A stretch of DNA of 64,000 nucleotides. Origin: Saururus chinensis (Eukaryota; Streptophyta; Magnoliopsida; Piperales; Saururaceae). Position 1 is the first letter of the stretch, and the number at the start of each line of letters is the position of its first letter. Below, piece after piece: positions 23,046-37,133 of this stretch. The notes below the pieces were generated by a model. The model saw only the letters and a program-made list of their open reading frames with translations, did not search any database and had not been told where the DNA came from. A program made the translations under genes and the position numbers. The stretch covers positions 15,364,830 to 15,428,829 of the forward strand of contig CP141150.1 in assembly GCA_035235625.1 (NCBI GenBank), read 5' to 3'.

Positions 23046-25254
23046 TTGCAAAAAGCTGCTATGCTACAGTGTTGTAGGTCATTATTAATTTAGAGGGCTG
23101 GAGATGGGTATATATAGAATTTTCTCTTCTTTAAAGTCCATTTCATCATCTGCTTACCAGTTAAAATCCGTTGCATACTAAACTTTTTGGAATTGCCCAA
23201 TAGTGAGGGACCCATCTTTATTTTTGGCACGAAATCAGGTTCATCTGGAACTTGAACCTGACTCTTCATCTTACGCTATCCTTCAGATTGCAATGAACTC
23301 ATATCTCTTCCTCTTCATTTCCAATGAGCACACACCTCTTTCCCTAGGCAGTGACTAGAAGAATTCTTTTTAAACTCATCTTTATTTAGCCATGGCCACC
23401 CTCACCCTACTGAACCAGTCCATCTCTCGAAGCAACATCATGAACCCATCGAATTGCAACTCTTCCTCTTTAGGCCGGCTTCCCTTCCAACTATAGCACG
23501 AATTTAACATCCTTCTCTTTAATTCAACTTCATTCATTACGACTTCATCTCCTTTATTTTTATCTCAAGACTCCATTAATGTTAGACCATCAAGTTGAAT
23601 AAAAATTCAACATAAGCTACACAAATAGCGTCACTAATGAAGATTTAGGAGTTAGGACATTATGTTGTCTTCTCAGTTTTCGTTTCAAACTTAGGAAAAA
23701 TTCATGGGTATCTTCTTGTAATATCCTCCTCTTAGCATTGGTATTGGTCTTGTTGGACTATATTGGTACATATGTGTGATTACATGTCTTATATATATAG
23801 TATATGTCATAAATGTATATTTACATTATTAATTATGTCTATATAATATAGACATTTACATGTATTATTTTTTTAATATATGAATTATTTATATACAATT
23901 TCAATATCCTATTCGACTTCAAGTTTAAGCTCGAGCTGAGTATGATTGAGTTCGAGTTTCATTTGAGCCAATCTAAGTCGAATAGGGGTAGGCTTAAACT
24001 TGATTCAAGCCTATTTAAACTCGAGTCAAGTTCAAGCTGAGCCTAATTTGAGCTGAGCCAAGCCAAGCTCAACTCGTTATACCCCTAAATACTCCATTGT
24101 CTAGTAACATTATTTAATTATTTTATAATGCTAGTGATATTATTCTTAGTAACTAAAACGTGTAAGTTACTCATTGATGTCATAGCTTATGTGATATCAT
24201 ATTCTGCTCTTTAGTAAAAGTGTTCTATTAATACATTAAATTTAATATATTTAAAATTATTTTTCACCCATCTCAATGTGTCCAATGTATCTTCGGTGCA
24301 TATCAATATCAAATATGATTGATATGATCGACCATGGATACCAATATGTCCTTCTCTGGTTGTAGAGTATTAATTTTGCATCTTCATTAACAAACCACCT
24401 AATGAATGATCCCTTATTAAATGATGACTCTCACAAGTCACATCAATCAATCTAACCTTGAAAAGCCAAACTACTGCACGAGGGGAGAAGAACAACTCCC
24501 GCACTAGAGGAGAAGAAAAGTTCATGCAGCTTGAACTCAATTGAATAAGTGTCCAATCATATTCTCTTTTCTTTAAAGGTATTGTGCCATCTTTGCCAAA
24601 TTCTCAAGAGGCAAGTGGTAAGGTTGTCTATGGTTTGGGAAGGGAGCCTCTTGTTTTATGAACTTTTAGCCAAAGATTAAGCAGAATATTTGGTCAATTG
24701 TTAGTGTCTAGCTTCTTATTATTTTCTCTGCTCACTTTTTGGTTTGTCGTTTATGGAAAATGTTTAAAAGATGCCATCAATGGATTTAGTGATGATGATT
24801 GGACTATCTTGAGTTGTATGGTTTTGAAGAGGTTGTCACTACAATAAATTCAAGTAACACTGTAGGAACCCATGTAGGTCTTTCTACTTTCCTTGTAATC
24901 CCGTGATAAAATTTTATGTGCTAAGGCGTTCATGCTACTTCAGGTTAGTAGTCTATGTGTTGTTCATATCACCATAAAAAGTCTTCACAAAAGGTCATCT
25001 GTAATGACCTTGCTTTTGCTCTGAGGTGATTCGTGGAAAGAGACCAAATTTTTTGCATGCAGTTTTTCAACATGCGTTGAGTGTGGCCGACTTGATTAAA
25101 AAGGTTCCCCACCTGAGTTGTGTCCATCATGAACCATGTAAATAATTTGTTACCACATCAAATAGCAACATTCACACATCCAAATGATTGGTAAAAATCA
25201 CACCTAATGATTTCTGTAATATTCGGAAATTAGAAGGTGTAGCATGAGCCTGCT

Positions 25255-25541
25255 TTTAGCCACTATTTTGTATCTCACCAAAAAGACAAGGACACTTTTT
25301 AGTTTTTATTTGATTAAAGAAAAAATTCATAACATTGCTATTCAAGGTATTATTGGAAGCATTGCACTGGATGAACTTTCTTTTGATAAGTAAATACAGT
25401 TTGTGTGTTAGTTGTTATTCCTAACTAACTCAAGTAATTAACTTGAAAACCCTTTCCCTTGTCTTAATTCACACCTATACTCTAGTGTCATGGGGAATGA
25501 CTTTATGATCTTCATAATGAAGTAGATCTATACAATAAAGC
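25255..25541. repeat. Distal part of the gene 2 3' flank, cut off by element B
   Basis: Aligns by eye with 120-400 beyond gene 1 (TTTGTATCTC, TTGATAAGTAAATA, GTGTGTTAGTTGTTATTCC). It continues on the other side of element B at 45067, where CACTCCATTAAGTTCTTT matches gene 1's CACTCCATCAAGTTCTTT. Confidence 0.8.
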
Positions 25542-28500
25542 TGTAATGACCCGGATTTTTCCTCTATTTCTACTTGTTTTTGTGCAAAAGAAAAATCAAG
25601 TTGTCCCTTATAATTAATTTGTATTTTGTTCCGTATATGTATGTGTATGTGTGTTACATTTGGAGCTTAAGAGTAAGTGGAGAGGTTTGCGTGTAAATTA
25701 AACCTTTGGCGTGGAGAGAGGGTTTCGACAAGCAAAAAGGGGTTTTGCACCTAAAATATGCATTTGGCACGTAAGTCCAGGCTTTGGTGTGTGAAGTAAA
25801 GCTTCAATGCGCAAAGGGAGGCTTTGATGTGAAAAGGGTAGGCCCGAAGTTTACTAACATTTGGGCGTGTTAGAGGAGGCTTGGCGCATGTACGGGAGCG
25901 GCAACGTGTGAAAAGGGAGGCTTATGTGTGATTAATTGAAAACTACATAAATAAATAGTGGATCAGGATGAAAAGCCATGACCCATCTGTTCATTCCAGA
26001 AGTTCTAGAAAAAAATTCATGTCCATGAAGAAAACGGAGGCTTTTCAAGACCCTCCGCGCGCCTCCTCCGTGGTCGGAATCTGCCATTTCTTGCTGGATC
26101 TCGCTTCACCCGGCCGCCACGAGTACGGTGGTACCGACTAGAGCTTCTGCCATCTCCTCCTTGCTCCTCCTCGTGTTACTGGAATTTGGCTCGGTTTTCA
26201 CCCTTTTGGCCGTTAGGAGCGTCAGAGCTTCGTTTGGTGACCTTCGTGCACCGTTTCTGGCTGGCAACCACTTCTCCACCCCTCCTCTAGTCATAGGCTT
26301 CCTCCCCACGCCCTCATTTCTCCTCTCCGACCTTCCTCCCATCCACCGTCCCTTGTTTTTGCACCCAAAAACTCAAAACCAGGAAGCAAAATCCTTGCTG
26401 TCTGGCGGTAGTGTGGCCTTGCCGGCGGCCAGGGCTGGCCACCGTCACCTTGTTTCTCCTCCTCCTCACCTATCTACCTTAACCCACGCCCCTCTAGCTT
26501 TTATACGTGGGTTTCGGCCTCCGGAACCACGATTGTCGACCTCTACCCGGGACGGTTTTGGCTTCTGACGATTTGCCACGATGCCCGTTGACCGATGGTG
26601 GAGCTAGACACCGCACGGAATTTGGGTTTGCATATCAGCCCTTTTGGGCGCAGTGTCCACCCCAACCGCCTCTTGTACGCGTCGTTGGGAGGCACGGAGA
26701 TCAACGGGCATTGAATCGGGACTGGACCATTCATCACGTAAACCCCAGGCAAGCCTACGGCGCTTCACCCAAGGGCAACTCGTTTTATAGAAAGTGACGC
26801 TTGGGTTTTCCGAATTTGTCACTGATGCCACCACAGTTGTGCTCCCCGACAACATTCGTACGCCCGGAAAGCGAGGTAGGGGGCTTTGAATTTGTAATTC
26901 CATCGTAGCGTCCTTGGTATGTTAGAATGCATGCTAGGGCCATTTGATTACATGCTTCATAACACGTAATGCTATGGATATAGCATGTAATGGTATGATA
27001 TTAGCTTATGCAAATGCTAATTAAATGACATGTTATTAGCTCGACAAATGATGGATTGTACACGTTTGCAGTGTAAGTATTTGCATGCTAGTAAGATAAT
27101 TTATCTACACGCTTATCCAATGGTTTATGCATATGTTGGATGTGCTATAATTGTAAGTAGTGTTTGGTTGGATGTGTGTGGATTGACATGCGGAATGGTG
27201 GATGTTTATATCGATAACATCGATATGTGTACGCTTGATGGGCTGAAATTAGTTTGGATTGGATCAGGCTTTGATGCAATGAGGGGAAAGCTTTAGGGTT
27301 CTCGGGGGCAAACAGACATAGTTTTGAGTTTACTGGGAGACTTTATGATAGTATGAGTTCAGAGGAAAATTACACGAGCATAAAGTATTTAATTCAAACT
27401 GGAATGTTAAGTAAAACTAAATTGTTAACCTTGTGAGTTTGAGACTTTAGTAGTTCGACAGATTAAGTTCCGTGGTTGAGCTAGCTAGTGATTAATCGGC
27501 TAAGCATTTCTCATGCCTAGCCATGTGTGTATCCTGCGGGAGTTTGTTTGTGTGCTATATTTAAGCCTAAACGTTTCATGCTCTATTGAGAGCACTGTAT
27601 GATTCTTCCCAAGAGTGGCACTGTATGAATTCTGCCCAAGAGTGGCACTGGCACTATAAGACCCCTAAAGTGTGGGCGATTGTATGACCCTAATGTGTGG
27701 CTATTTATGTTTGCGCGCTCAGGTAAGTAGTATCACGAAACTACTCTTACCTGTTTGATCCTGTGCCCCAAGAGCACAGGTGTACTGTAATGCCTGAGAT
27801 TTTTCATACATTTTCCTTAAAATTCACAGAAAATTTTTGTAATATAACGGCTGTAAATCGGAAAAAATAATGAATACGGAACCTATAAAAATAGTTTTAT
27901 AAAATAAAACATCACACATCGGTTTTTCCCGTACAAATTTTTACTCATTCGATTAAACATCGTACGGCCAAAGCAAATATCCTCAGGCGCTACTCGAAAA
28001 TAACAGTACAAATAAATTGCTATGATCATAGACTTTAATTACAAATCTCTCCGAGGCGTCCCTGAGTGTAAGTCCCATAACAGTTCATAGTCTAATCCAA
28101 ACTAAAGTCCAGAATATATATACAACTTAATTCTCATCTCACCCAATACTTTATATCGTGACACAAATAATACTCAAAGTGAGTCAAACATATACCTGAG
28201 TCAATGGAAATCAATCCACCGCTGAAATGAGCATTCATCTTTAGGAGCTCTTCGTCACAAACCTGCAAAAGCATCCCAAACAACGGGGCTAAAAAATAAG
28301 GTAATGAGTATTTTCATACTCAGTAGGAAAATACCCAGTAGGGGAGTTCTAAATAGTGAACTCAATAAATCCATACATAGATGCGTTCATGCAACTCAAA
28401 CATGAAGCAAGCAGGCAACATAATCATGGTCATACGCATACAATCATACCAAATGCACCATCGTGCCAAAATCATACCATCAAATTAAACTTACACAAAC

Positions 28501-28559
28501 ACCCTTATCCAGGGTCTTACAAACTTACTTATACCATCGTACGCATATCATACAACTTA

Positions 28560-28910
28560 CACATACTTGTACGACCTTACTCGTATAATCATACACTTAC
28601 TCTTATAACTTACACAAACTCGTATGACCTTACTCGTACAGTCTTACACTTACAGTCTTACTCAGAAACTTACACTTACAGTCTTGCTTGGATTCATACG
28701 TTTACAATCTTACTCATACTCATACGCTTACAGTCGTGCTCATACTCATACTCTTACAGTTGTGCTAATACTCATACTCTTACAGTCATGCTCATACTCA
28801 TACTCTTACAGTCATGTTCATACTCATACTTTTACAATTGTGTTCATACTCATACTCTACAATCGTGTTCATACTCATACTCTTATAGTCGTGTTCATAC
28901 TCATACTCAT
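28560..28910. repeat. CATACTCATACTCTTACAGTCGTGCT minisatellite, left half
   Basis: About ten imperfect units of roughly 26-30 bp built from CATACTC and CTTACAGTCGTG. The array is split by the solo LTR at 28911-31427 and continues at 31428-31720. On the minus strand it corresponds to the GAGTAAGACTGTAAG repeats of element B's LTR (35385-35480, 44110-44310). It creates low-complexity open frames (Tyr-Ser, His-Thr) that are not genes. Confidence 0.85.
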
Positions 28911-31427
28911 TGTAACGCCCGTCCATTTTTCATCTTTCCTCGCCCGACATACAGTCACAGTTTTCACGTCATAGACTATGAAGTATCCTTTGTCAAACTT
29001 ACAATCAAACACTCCCCCTTGCCCATCGATCACATACTACTAGCCCACAACAAAGATCACATGCTCTGGTCACAAACTTACAATTCATAGCAACTTACTA
29101 CTTACTCTTAGTCTTCAGTAGCATACGCACAATTTTTATACATACAATATGCTTATATACTCAGCATAATCATGCAAAATATTAAATTATAAACTCCTAG
29201 CATGCTACTACACAATCAAAGCATGCTATAATAAAATTACGAGTTCAAGGTCCTTTACCTCGTAATCCACAAAAGTTTGATGGTGAGCATATGACAGTGG
29301 CAACGTCGGTGGCGGAATAGGTGGCCAAAAGCATCACACTGAGAGAGTTATTGTCCCAAGGATTTTCAGACTCTAAATAAATCTCGACAAGGTTGGGATA
29401 ATTTCACTCGAACCAAAACAATTGGGTGCACTAGGGAAGCCAGACACAAGGTCGTGCCACTAGAAATTGAAGGCGCGACCAAAAGTTGAGGGTGTATAGA
29501 CTGAAAGTCGGTCGCAAGACGTTGAAATCGGCCATGACAGCACCCAACGGCATCAATTTCGCGTTTACAAGGGCCCACATAAGGGCGAAGGGCAACGACC
29601 AAGGGCGGAGGAGAGGTGGAGGTGGCGATGGAGCCAGCCGATTAAGGATCGTCTATGGCCGTTGACAAGCCGGGGCAGAACCCACGATAACTGAGTGGCC
29701 CTCACTAGCCATTGACAATGACGGTAACTCAAAATCAAATAGGGGTAGGAGACTATCAGGTGATCGGAGCGGGTTGACCAAGGTGAACAAGCGGCCAAAC
29801 GAGGAAGGTGGCGATGGTCTAGCCTTCACTTGTCCCGACAAGTTGGACATATGCCTGCCGGAGTCCATCCGATGCATAGCAGCAATGGATGGACATCACC
29901 TGACTGAAATAGGGAAGGGGTCCATACTATTGGAATCGAAGCCATAGGTGGAACCAAGATGGGGGTAGGTGGGGCTAGGCCAAAGCAGCCTTTCCGTCAT
30001 CGCCAGTTTGGGACGGAGCCAGGCGAATTCTGGCCAGCCCATGCCCGGCCACAACGATGCCAGAGAGAAGAAACAAAGGAAGAGGGCACATTTCTTTGGA
30101 TCGAACAGGCCAAGCAGGGCAATGATGGACAAGCTCCCACCATCACTAGGCCGAGGCAAAATCGTCAGCGGCTGGCCGGCCTTTGCTAGCCCACGACAGC
30201 GACAAAAATCATAAAACAGAGTGGAAGAGGCGGAACCAAAACAAGCTAGGGTGGCCGGAGAAGGTGGAGCCGGGCCGGATGGGGCTGTCCCTGGCCGTCA
30301 CCCGGTGGGGGCGGAGTCCACTGTCGGCCAGCACTGGCAGCTGCAGAGCCCAACACAGAGGGCAGATGATTCTGGGTGGATTAACAGAATAGGAAAAGGG
30401 CGGAAGAGAGGGCCAGGGAGGGAAGGTGGCGGCCTTGGCCAACTCCTCCATGGCCAAAGAGGCCCGGCAGAGCTGTCATCGGCTAAAGCGGGTAGCTTCC
30501 GGTGCCAAAAGTCCTAACCGAAGCACATCGAACAAAAACCGAACATAGGAGCGTTCGGACCGAGCATAGGAGAGACAGAGGGGGAGGAGGAGGAATTAGT
30601 CCTGGTGGGGTGGCTCACTGCCTTTGCCGAACCTAGGAGGAGCTGGTCGGGCTCCGGTCAGCCACAGCTCTCTGTCGGTGGCCACTGGTTAATCAAAACA
30701 GTCAGGGCGACAAAAACAGGGATGAAGGAAAGAATAGGAGAGGGGCAGAAGAGGAGACCAATTGGGGCCGGGAGGGACATCCTCCCGCCGTCGCCGGCCC
30801 AAGGCGGAGCACTGGGAGGCCGGCCAGCCCTCGTCAGCGCAAGGCGGCGACGGAAACAACACAACACAAATACAGGGGGATGGGGCTAACCGGAGCGAAT
30901 CTCGGTGGGGGAACCGGCGGGACTGGTCAGGGACAGCGGCCTTGCCGTTGCCGGCCCAAAGCCAGTTGGACGGAGGCTAGACGGAGCCTATCGCCAATTG
31001 CCGGTGACATTCTCGTGAGAAAACGGGAGGGTGAGAGAATGGGAGGGCGAACTGGGGCGGAACTGAGGAAGTAGAACCCGGACTGGGGCGGCGCCGAAAA
31101 GGCGGCCTGGCTGTCGCCTGGCTGAGGCCGGCCGGCGTCCAGCCGGTGGTGCCTCACCGGTCCATCCAGAACGAGAGAAGGGCCTCTGGGCGATTCCAGA
31201 ATGGAGTCGCCCGAGCCCAACTTTTATTATTTTTATGTTTTTTCATTTTTATCCCTTATCATCTGATCTCTCATTTACTTTGAATTTTCGCGCGGTAAGC
31301 GCGCGTCTAGGCTAGCGGCCTATGACTGAACCCATATCTAATTCTACGGGTACGAAAGTGACACATTTTCTTAATGAAAATTATCAAAAAATAACAGTGA
31401 AATTGTAGAAAAATTAAGGATGTTACA
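28911..31427 (-). mobile_element. Solo LTR nested in the inverted LTR
   Basis: 2,517 bp starting TGTAACGCCCG and ending GGATGTTACA, flanked by CTCAT on both sides (28906-28910 and 31428-31432). Minus-strand reading gives TGTAACATCC to GGGCGTTACA, the usual TG/CA ends. Its GC-rich part (29250-31320) is related to 33530-35110 of the surrounding LTR, including AAGCATGCTAT, CTCGTAATCC, GGCGGCCAAAAGCAT-like and AAGGGCCCACATAAGGGCG words. No coding domain is seen; open frames in the GC-rich part have no recognisable product. Confidence 0.85.
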
Positions 31428-31725
31428 CTCATACTTTTACAGTTGTACTCATACTCTTACCGTCGTGCTCATACTCATACTCTTATAGTCGTACTCATAC
31501 TCTTACTCTTACAGTCGTGTTCATACTCATACTGTTACAGTCGTACTCATACTCATACTCTTACAGTCGTGCTAATACTCATACTCTTACAGTCCTATTC
31601 ATACTCATACTCTTACAGTCGTACTCATACTAATACTCTTACGTCGTGCTCATACTCATATTCTTATAGTCGTACTCAAACTCATACTCTTACTCTTACT
31701 CTTACTCTTACAATCATACACATAC
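31428..31725. repeat. CATACTC/CTTACAGTCGTG minisatellite, right half
   Basis: Continuation of the array at 28560-28910 after the nested solo LTR. Confidence 0.85.
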
Positions 31726-31954
31726 TATCGCCCACTAAAGCTCATTACAACTAATAAGCTCAAGTGTCGAAACAGAAAAGAATGTCACTGGGGCATTGCC
31801 TTAACCTCCGGGGAATGACTAGACATCATTGACTTTTCCAAAGGCAAGGCACACCAATGCTCATGGGGCACAAGATTAAATAGGTAAGAGCAGGTCCATG
31901 ATACTACTTACCTAAGCGCGCAAACATAAATACCCACACATAAGGGGTCATATA

Positions 31955-32180
31955 ATTGCCCACCATAATGGGTTTGATAGTGCCATAGAATTGCCCACCA
32001 TTACGGGTCTTATAGTGCTATAGAATTGCCCACCATAATAGGTCTTATAGTGTCAGTGTCACTCTTGGGCAGAAATCATACATTGACATTATTGGGCGGA
32101 ATCATACAATATCACTTGGGCAGAAATCATACAGTGCCACTCTTGGGCAGAAATCATACAACGCTCTCAATAGAGCATCA
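31955..32180. repeat. Short tandem repeats ATTGCCCACCATAA and TTGGGCAGAAATCATACA
   Basis: Several direct copies of two short units. They are the reverse-complement counterpart of the TGCCCAAGAGTG repeats near 27606 and 43860 in element B's LTRs. Confidence 0.75.
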
Positions 32181-33099
32181 AACGCTTGGGCTTCATACAA
32201 CACACAGACTAAATCGAAAACATACATTACTCTCAACGAAGCATTATACGCCCGGTGCTCTATACAGCACATAAACAACATCGAAAACATACTTCACTCT
32301 TAACAGAGCATTAGACATCTAAGTGCTCCATACAACACATAGACAACATCCTGTAGGATAAACATCATGGCAAGACATAAAAAATGCTCAGTCGACTCAT
32401 TATCGGCTAGCTTAAACACGGAACTTAATCCGTCAAACCCTCATGTCTCAAACTCACAACGCTATCATTAGCTTTTCTTATAAAAAATCAAGTTTGAATT
32501 AAGTAAGTTATGCGGTACAATTATGCTACACAAACTCTCAAACATACCGTGCTCCACTGATGAAACTGAAGTTGAGCCCGATCCGAAACCCTAGTTCGTC
32601 AGGGCAACAGACTTCACTCACCCGTCCATATCATAAAAAAACTCATTGTACACCAAAATTTTACAGTCTTACATATTCTGCCATCCACCTTATGACCAAA
32701 TCATCTTACACTGACATCATCAAATGAAGCTCCTCAGAGCCAAACCCAATTATACTCTCTTACTTATACCTCATTTATTAAGCTTACTTTTCACTTCATA
32801 ATCTGTACGTTATACTTATACAATTATGCACACTCTTACTGTCTGACAACCACCAACATACGCTCTGGTATAAACCACTCCACTCTCATCCTCGCCCGTC
32901 ATACTCATATCCTCTGTCATCCGTCATATGCTTACACATCCACAACAAATCCAAACGAAACCTCTATCACCTCTTACTGTCCATCACCCATACCTCTGCC
33001 CACATACACTTACACATATCCATAGCATCGGCAAATAGCCATCATACATATATATGTCAATCATACATATGTATAACATACACAAACTTTCATACATAC

Positions 33100-33410
33100 T
33101 TAGCTTACCATCATACTCGCTAGTCATCGCTAGCACATACATACACGTAGCTTACAAATATACACACTAGCCATCACTAGTACATATAGATCCACATACG
33201 TAGCTTACAAACATACACGCTAGCCATCACTAACACAACATACTTCCACATATGTAGCATACCAACATACACGTTAGCAATCACTAGCACATACTCAATT
33301 CACATATGAAGCTTAACAACAAACACGCTAGCCATCACTAGCACATAATCAACATGTGAAGCTTACCAACAAACACGCTAGCCATCACTAGCACACAATC
33401 CACGTACATC
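33100..33410. repeat. 50-56 bp minisatellite (CACGCTAGCCATCACTAGCAC)
   Basis: About six tandem units, each containing CGCTAGCCATCACTAGCAC followed by a CACATATGTAGCTTAC-like spacer, inside the inverted LTR. Unit length drifts from about 50 to 56 bp. Confidence 0.85.
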
Positions 33411-35982
33411 ATACATACTTACATGCATATCATATGCATTTCAACATGGCATAATGCATCCTCTTACATCATGCAAATAGATCATGATCTAACATCCATA
33501 ACATTCAATCATATAGTTCTAGCATGTTGCTATTCATTCAAAGCATGCTATCATGAATTTACGACTTCAAAGCTCTCCTACCTCGTAATCCTGACATTTG
33601 ATAGCGAGCACACGACGGTGGCAGAGTTGGCGGCCAAAAGCATTGCCAAGTCGAGAGAGCTACTGTCCTAAGGGTTTAGGAAGCGTCGAAAATAATCACG
33701 GTCAAACGGGGTGTCAGAAGTCAATGCGGCAAAATCCGCAATCCACGGCGGAAAACTAGGGGCGGCCGAGAGAAAGGTCGTGCCAACATAAGTGGTAGTG
33801 CGACCAAATGTCGATGGTGTACTCATTGAAGGTTGGCCGGCGGCTGAGAAGTACTCGGCCGGCCGTAAAACGTCGAAATCGGTCGTGGACAGCACCCAAC
33901 GGCGGCGATTTTGTGTCAACAAGGGCCCACATAAGGGCGGAGGGCACGAGGCAACGCTCAAGGATAGAGGAGAGGTGGAGGAGGGCTATGCATGAATTCC
34001 ACTCGGTGGCAAAGCCAACCAATGGTCAGGCGGCGCAAAAGCGGCGCCTAAGCCTTGAAATGCACGCATGGCCACATGCACACTCAGCCAAAAAGGCCCA
34101 CTTTAGGAGAGATGGGTCGGACGGTGGCAGCCCACAGCCCACAAAAGGGCAATGGAGCTATGGCCAGGACATGGTGGCCGATCGAAGCGGTGACATCACC
34201 GATAGCCACCCACAACCAGAACCATGGTGCGGGCGGCTATGCATCTTGCACGGTATAGGGCAAGGGCAAGCGGCCCATTCCAGGCGGAGTGTATAATTGG
34301 CCAAGTGGGGCTAGCCCTCACTGTCGCTGAGCCGGGGTTAAGCCCACGATGGCCAAATGGCCCACGGTTCGCCAATGGCAACGACCCGAGATGCACCCAA
34401 AGCGTCTAATCGGGCGGAGCAAGGCAATAGGGTTGAGGTGGGGTCGGAAACGGTAACCCCCTACCAATACTAGGACGAGGTAGGCTGGACGGAGTCCGTC
34501 CGGTGACCGGACAACGACCGGAAACATACCGGTGTCCAAAAAATCCCACAGACAGTGAGATAACAATAGTAACAAAACCCGACCAAAGTAATGGTAGCTA
34601 ACTGCGGAGCGAATAAAGCATGGTAGCGGCTCTAGCCAATGCCTATGGGTTCCTACCAACCAAGCAAACATAAGTCTAGTTGAGGGCGGCCGCAAACGAC
34701 GTCAAAATCGCACACCCATGGCTCAAAAAGGGATTTGAAGGAGAAAAAACTTGAAAAAAAGTTTGGTACCTCCTTGATGAGCGAAGAGGCCATGGGGGCG
34801 GTCATAGCCGGTACCTATGGACTCGTGGCGATGAGGCAAAGAGGATCCTAACAAGAACCGATGAAATCCGATGGCAGAGGAGGGAGAATGGAGAGACTAG
34901 AATCAAGCTCTGGTTTCTCACAATGTTATTGGACGTGAAAAAGTTTCAGGGTGTCAAAATGTTACTGGAAGCGTGCTATGGACGTCAAAATATCATTTCT
35001 TTTTTATTTTTACATCTATATCCCCAATACGCGTTCACTTACCATTCACGCGTTATACCTCCAAAATTCGCGCTGTAAGTGTGCAACAAGGCCCGCGGCC
35101 CGCGACTAAGCCCCACACTCAACTCTATGGGTATAAATATGGGGTAAATACATAAATATAAATACACCAAAGCGTCACATTTTCCCACCAAAAATAACTA
35201 GAAAAATAGCAGGAAAATCACATAAAATCATAGAAAAATCAGGGACATGATATGTACCTTGCCTTCGAAAAAGTCCATGGCATCTAATACTCTCCGGAGG
35301 TTAAGGTGACGCCCCAGTGGCATTCCTTTCCGTCAACGTTGGAGCTAATTAGCTTGATAATGAGCTCTAGCTGTTGATCATAAGCATATGTGTTGAGTAA
35401 GATTGTAAGGTTAAGATCGTAAGTGTATGTGTTGAGTAAGACTGTAAGAGCAGGATTGTAAGTGTAAAAGTTTGAGTAAGATAGTAAGTGTATGTATATG
35501 CGTAGGATTGTGTGGTAAGATGGGACGAACATGAGTTCGTGATATGTGTATGGTTATGAACATCATATTCTGAGAGACTTTGATTGTTCATGTTTTACTA
35601 CTTCATGTTATGTTTCATGAAGGCAGCTACATCTGGACTTACAAATTCATTGTTTAGAAATACCCTACTGGGTATTTTCTACTGAGTATGAAAATACTCA
35701 TTTTCCCTCTACTGAATTTCAAATCCACCAGTGACTTCTGCGGGTCCCAACACGAGAGCTTTGTAGGCGGGACTTGGTTTTGGAGGAGAGGACAGACTTA
35801 CGGACTTCAGGTCATCTTTTGATTGTTCAGTTTCTTTTGTTTAGTTATGCCACAAACTGATGTAATTTTTGAGTATACATGTATTATGCAAGTTGAGAGC
35901 TTATGCATGTATTATTTTGGACTTGTATATGGACTGTTTATATTGGGACTGTTATCGAACTTGTACTTGGCTATGACGGGAG

Positions 35983-37133
35983 TAGGGTTGGGAAAATTCA
36001 ACCCGACTTGTTTACCCGACCCGCTTAACCCTGTACCTAACCCGACCCGACTACAGGTAGGGTCAGGGTAAAGGTTTAGGCTCTTGACCCATTTTGAATT
36101 TAAGGTCGGGTCATACCCAACCCGCACAACCCGACTAACCTGACTACAAATAATAAAGAACCCTATTTTTATAGTGTTGGTCTATTGGACTTATTTATAC
36201 TATTATTATTGTGTTTGTTTATTGCATACTATGTTGAACTGTAAGTGCTTAAACATAAATTTGGGCATGAATAAGATGTTTAGAGCATAGGTCTGATCAC
36301 ATATATTTTGCTTTTGTAGTAGACATCTATTTTGGGATAACAAAGGATGGTATCAAAGTGTGGTTAATTTTTATATAGTTTAATTTCTTTTCTGTTATTC
36401 TTTTCGGTGTGGTGAATGGAATGAAAATATGTCATATTTTGTTGTATTCATTACATACACTAGATTTAGCTCTCTGTTAAAGGCCTGACAATCATAACAG
36501 GGAGCAGGTTATGAACATGTAACCAGATAGGCGGATAATAAAGTTCGATGAAGGACACTTTTTGGAGGAGGAAAATTGTAATCAGGTATCACTGGTTGCA
36601 AAGGAGGGTAGGGTTATTAGCAGCCATAGAGTAGTTAATGAAAATTTGAAATTAAGACATGCTGAAACGCATGATCCTTTATGGCCATCAAAGAAATAAT
36701 GTTCAATTTGTTTTGCGTTGGTATGTGAGTTATCGAAAGCCAAGTGGGCTGATCATGAGTAAACAAATGTTGAAGGTCTGTTTTATTATCATTCTCTTAG
36801 AATGGAGGAAATGCAATATTATACCTTTAAGGTCTTTGTTGATGGCTACTACAAGAAAAGTATTAGCCACAAATTAGCCAAATAATCAAATACTACAAAT
36901 TAATGTTGTAATGTATTTAATTTTATTTGTGTTTGCCCTTTATAAAGAGAAGGTATATAATACAAGTTTAACAAAAAAATTGAGGGAAAAAAGTAGGGCT
37001 ACCCGCATACCCGACCCAACCCGACCTGACCCAACCCAAGTAGGGTTAGGGTTTAGATTTTCGACCCGATTTTAGTGAGGGTCAAGGCCAACCCAACCCG
37101 ATTTGACCCGACCCAACCTGATTCCCAGCCCTA
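35983..37133. mobile_element. Non-autonomous hAT-like element in the element B 5' LTR
   Basis: 1,151 bp with inverted ends TAGGGTTGGGAA and TAGGGCTGGGAA (reverse complement of the right end). The 3' LTR keeps the empty site CCTGGGAG at about 44796-44803; here it appears intact on the right (37134-37141) and as a worn GACGGGAG on the left (35975-35982), so an 8 bp target duplication is supported. Subterminal ACCCGACCC repeats occur at both ends. No transposase domain was recognised. Confidence 0.8.

Larger units (their letters stand above)
27786..35252 (-). mobile_element. Inverted solo LTR of a related Ty3/gypsy family inside the element B LTR
   Basis: Flanked by the target duplication TGTAC (27781-27785 and 35253-35257). 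Read on the minus strand it follows the layout of element B's own LTR: opening TGATTTTTCTAT, a GC-rich block, a GCATGCTA block, a TGGGCAATT/TGCCCAAGAGTG repeat block, the CTACTGAGTATGAAAATACTC words (about 28300-28330), and an end with TTACAGCCGTTATATTACA and GCATTACA. It is therefore a distant relative of the LTR it landed in, in opposite orientation. Without the nested LTR it is about 4.9 kb. No internal coding region is present. Confidence 0.8.

Noticed and set aside
26128..26568. 146-codon open frame in the GC-rich block of the element B LTR (also 42244-42660)
   Set aside because: The frame is not preserved between the two LTRs beyond about half its length, has no domain, and lies inside an LTR.
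28356..29090. 244-codon Tyr/Ser/His/Thr-rich open frame
   Set aside because: It is translation of the CATACTC/TTACAGTCGTG minisatellite and runs into a nested solo LTR. It is not a gene.
29366..31220. Many overlapping open frames on both strands in GC-rich DNA
   Set aside because: They lie inside the solo LTR 28911-31427, show no domain and are expected by chance at this base composition.
33100..33410. Regular repeats with spacers that superficially recall a CRISPR array
   Set aside because: Units drift in length and sequence, spacers are themselves related, and the array lies within an LTR of a plant retrotransposon.
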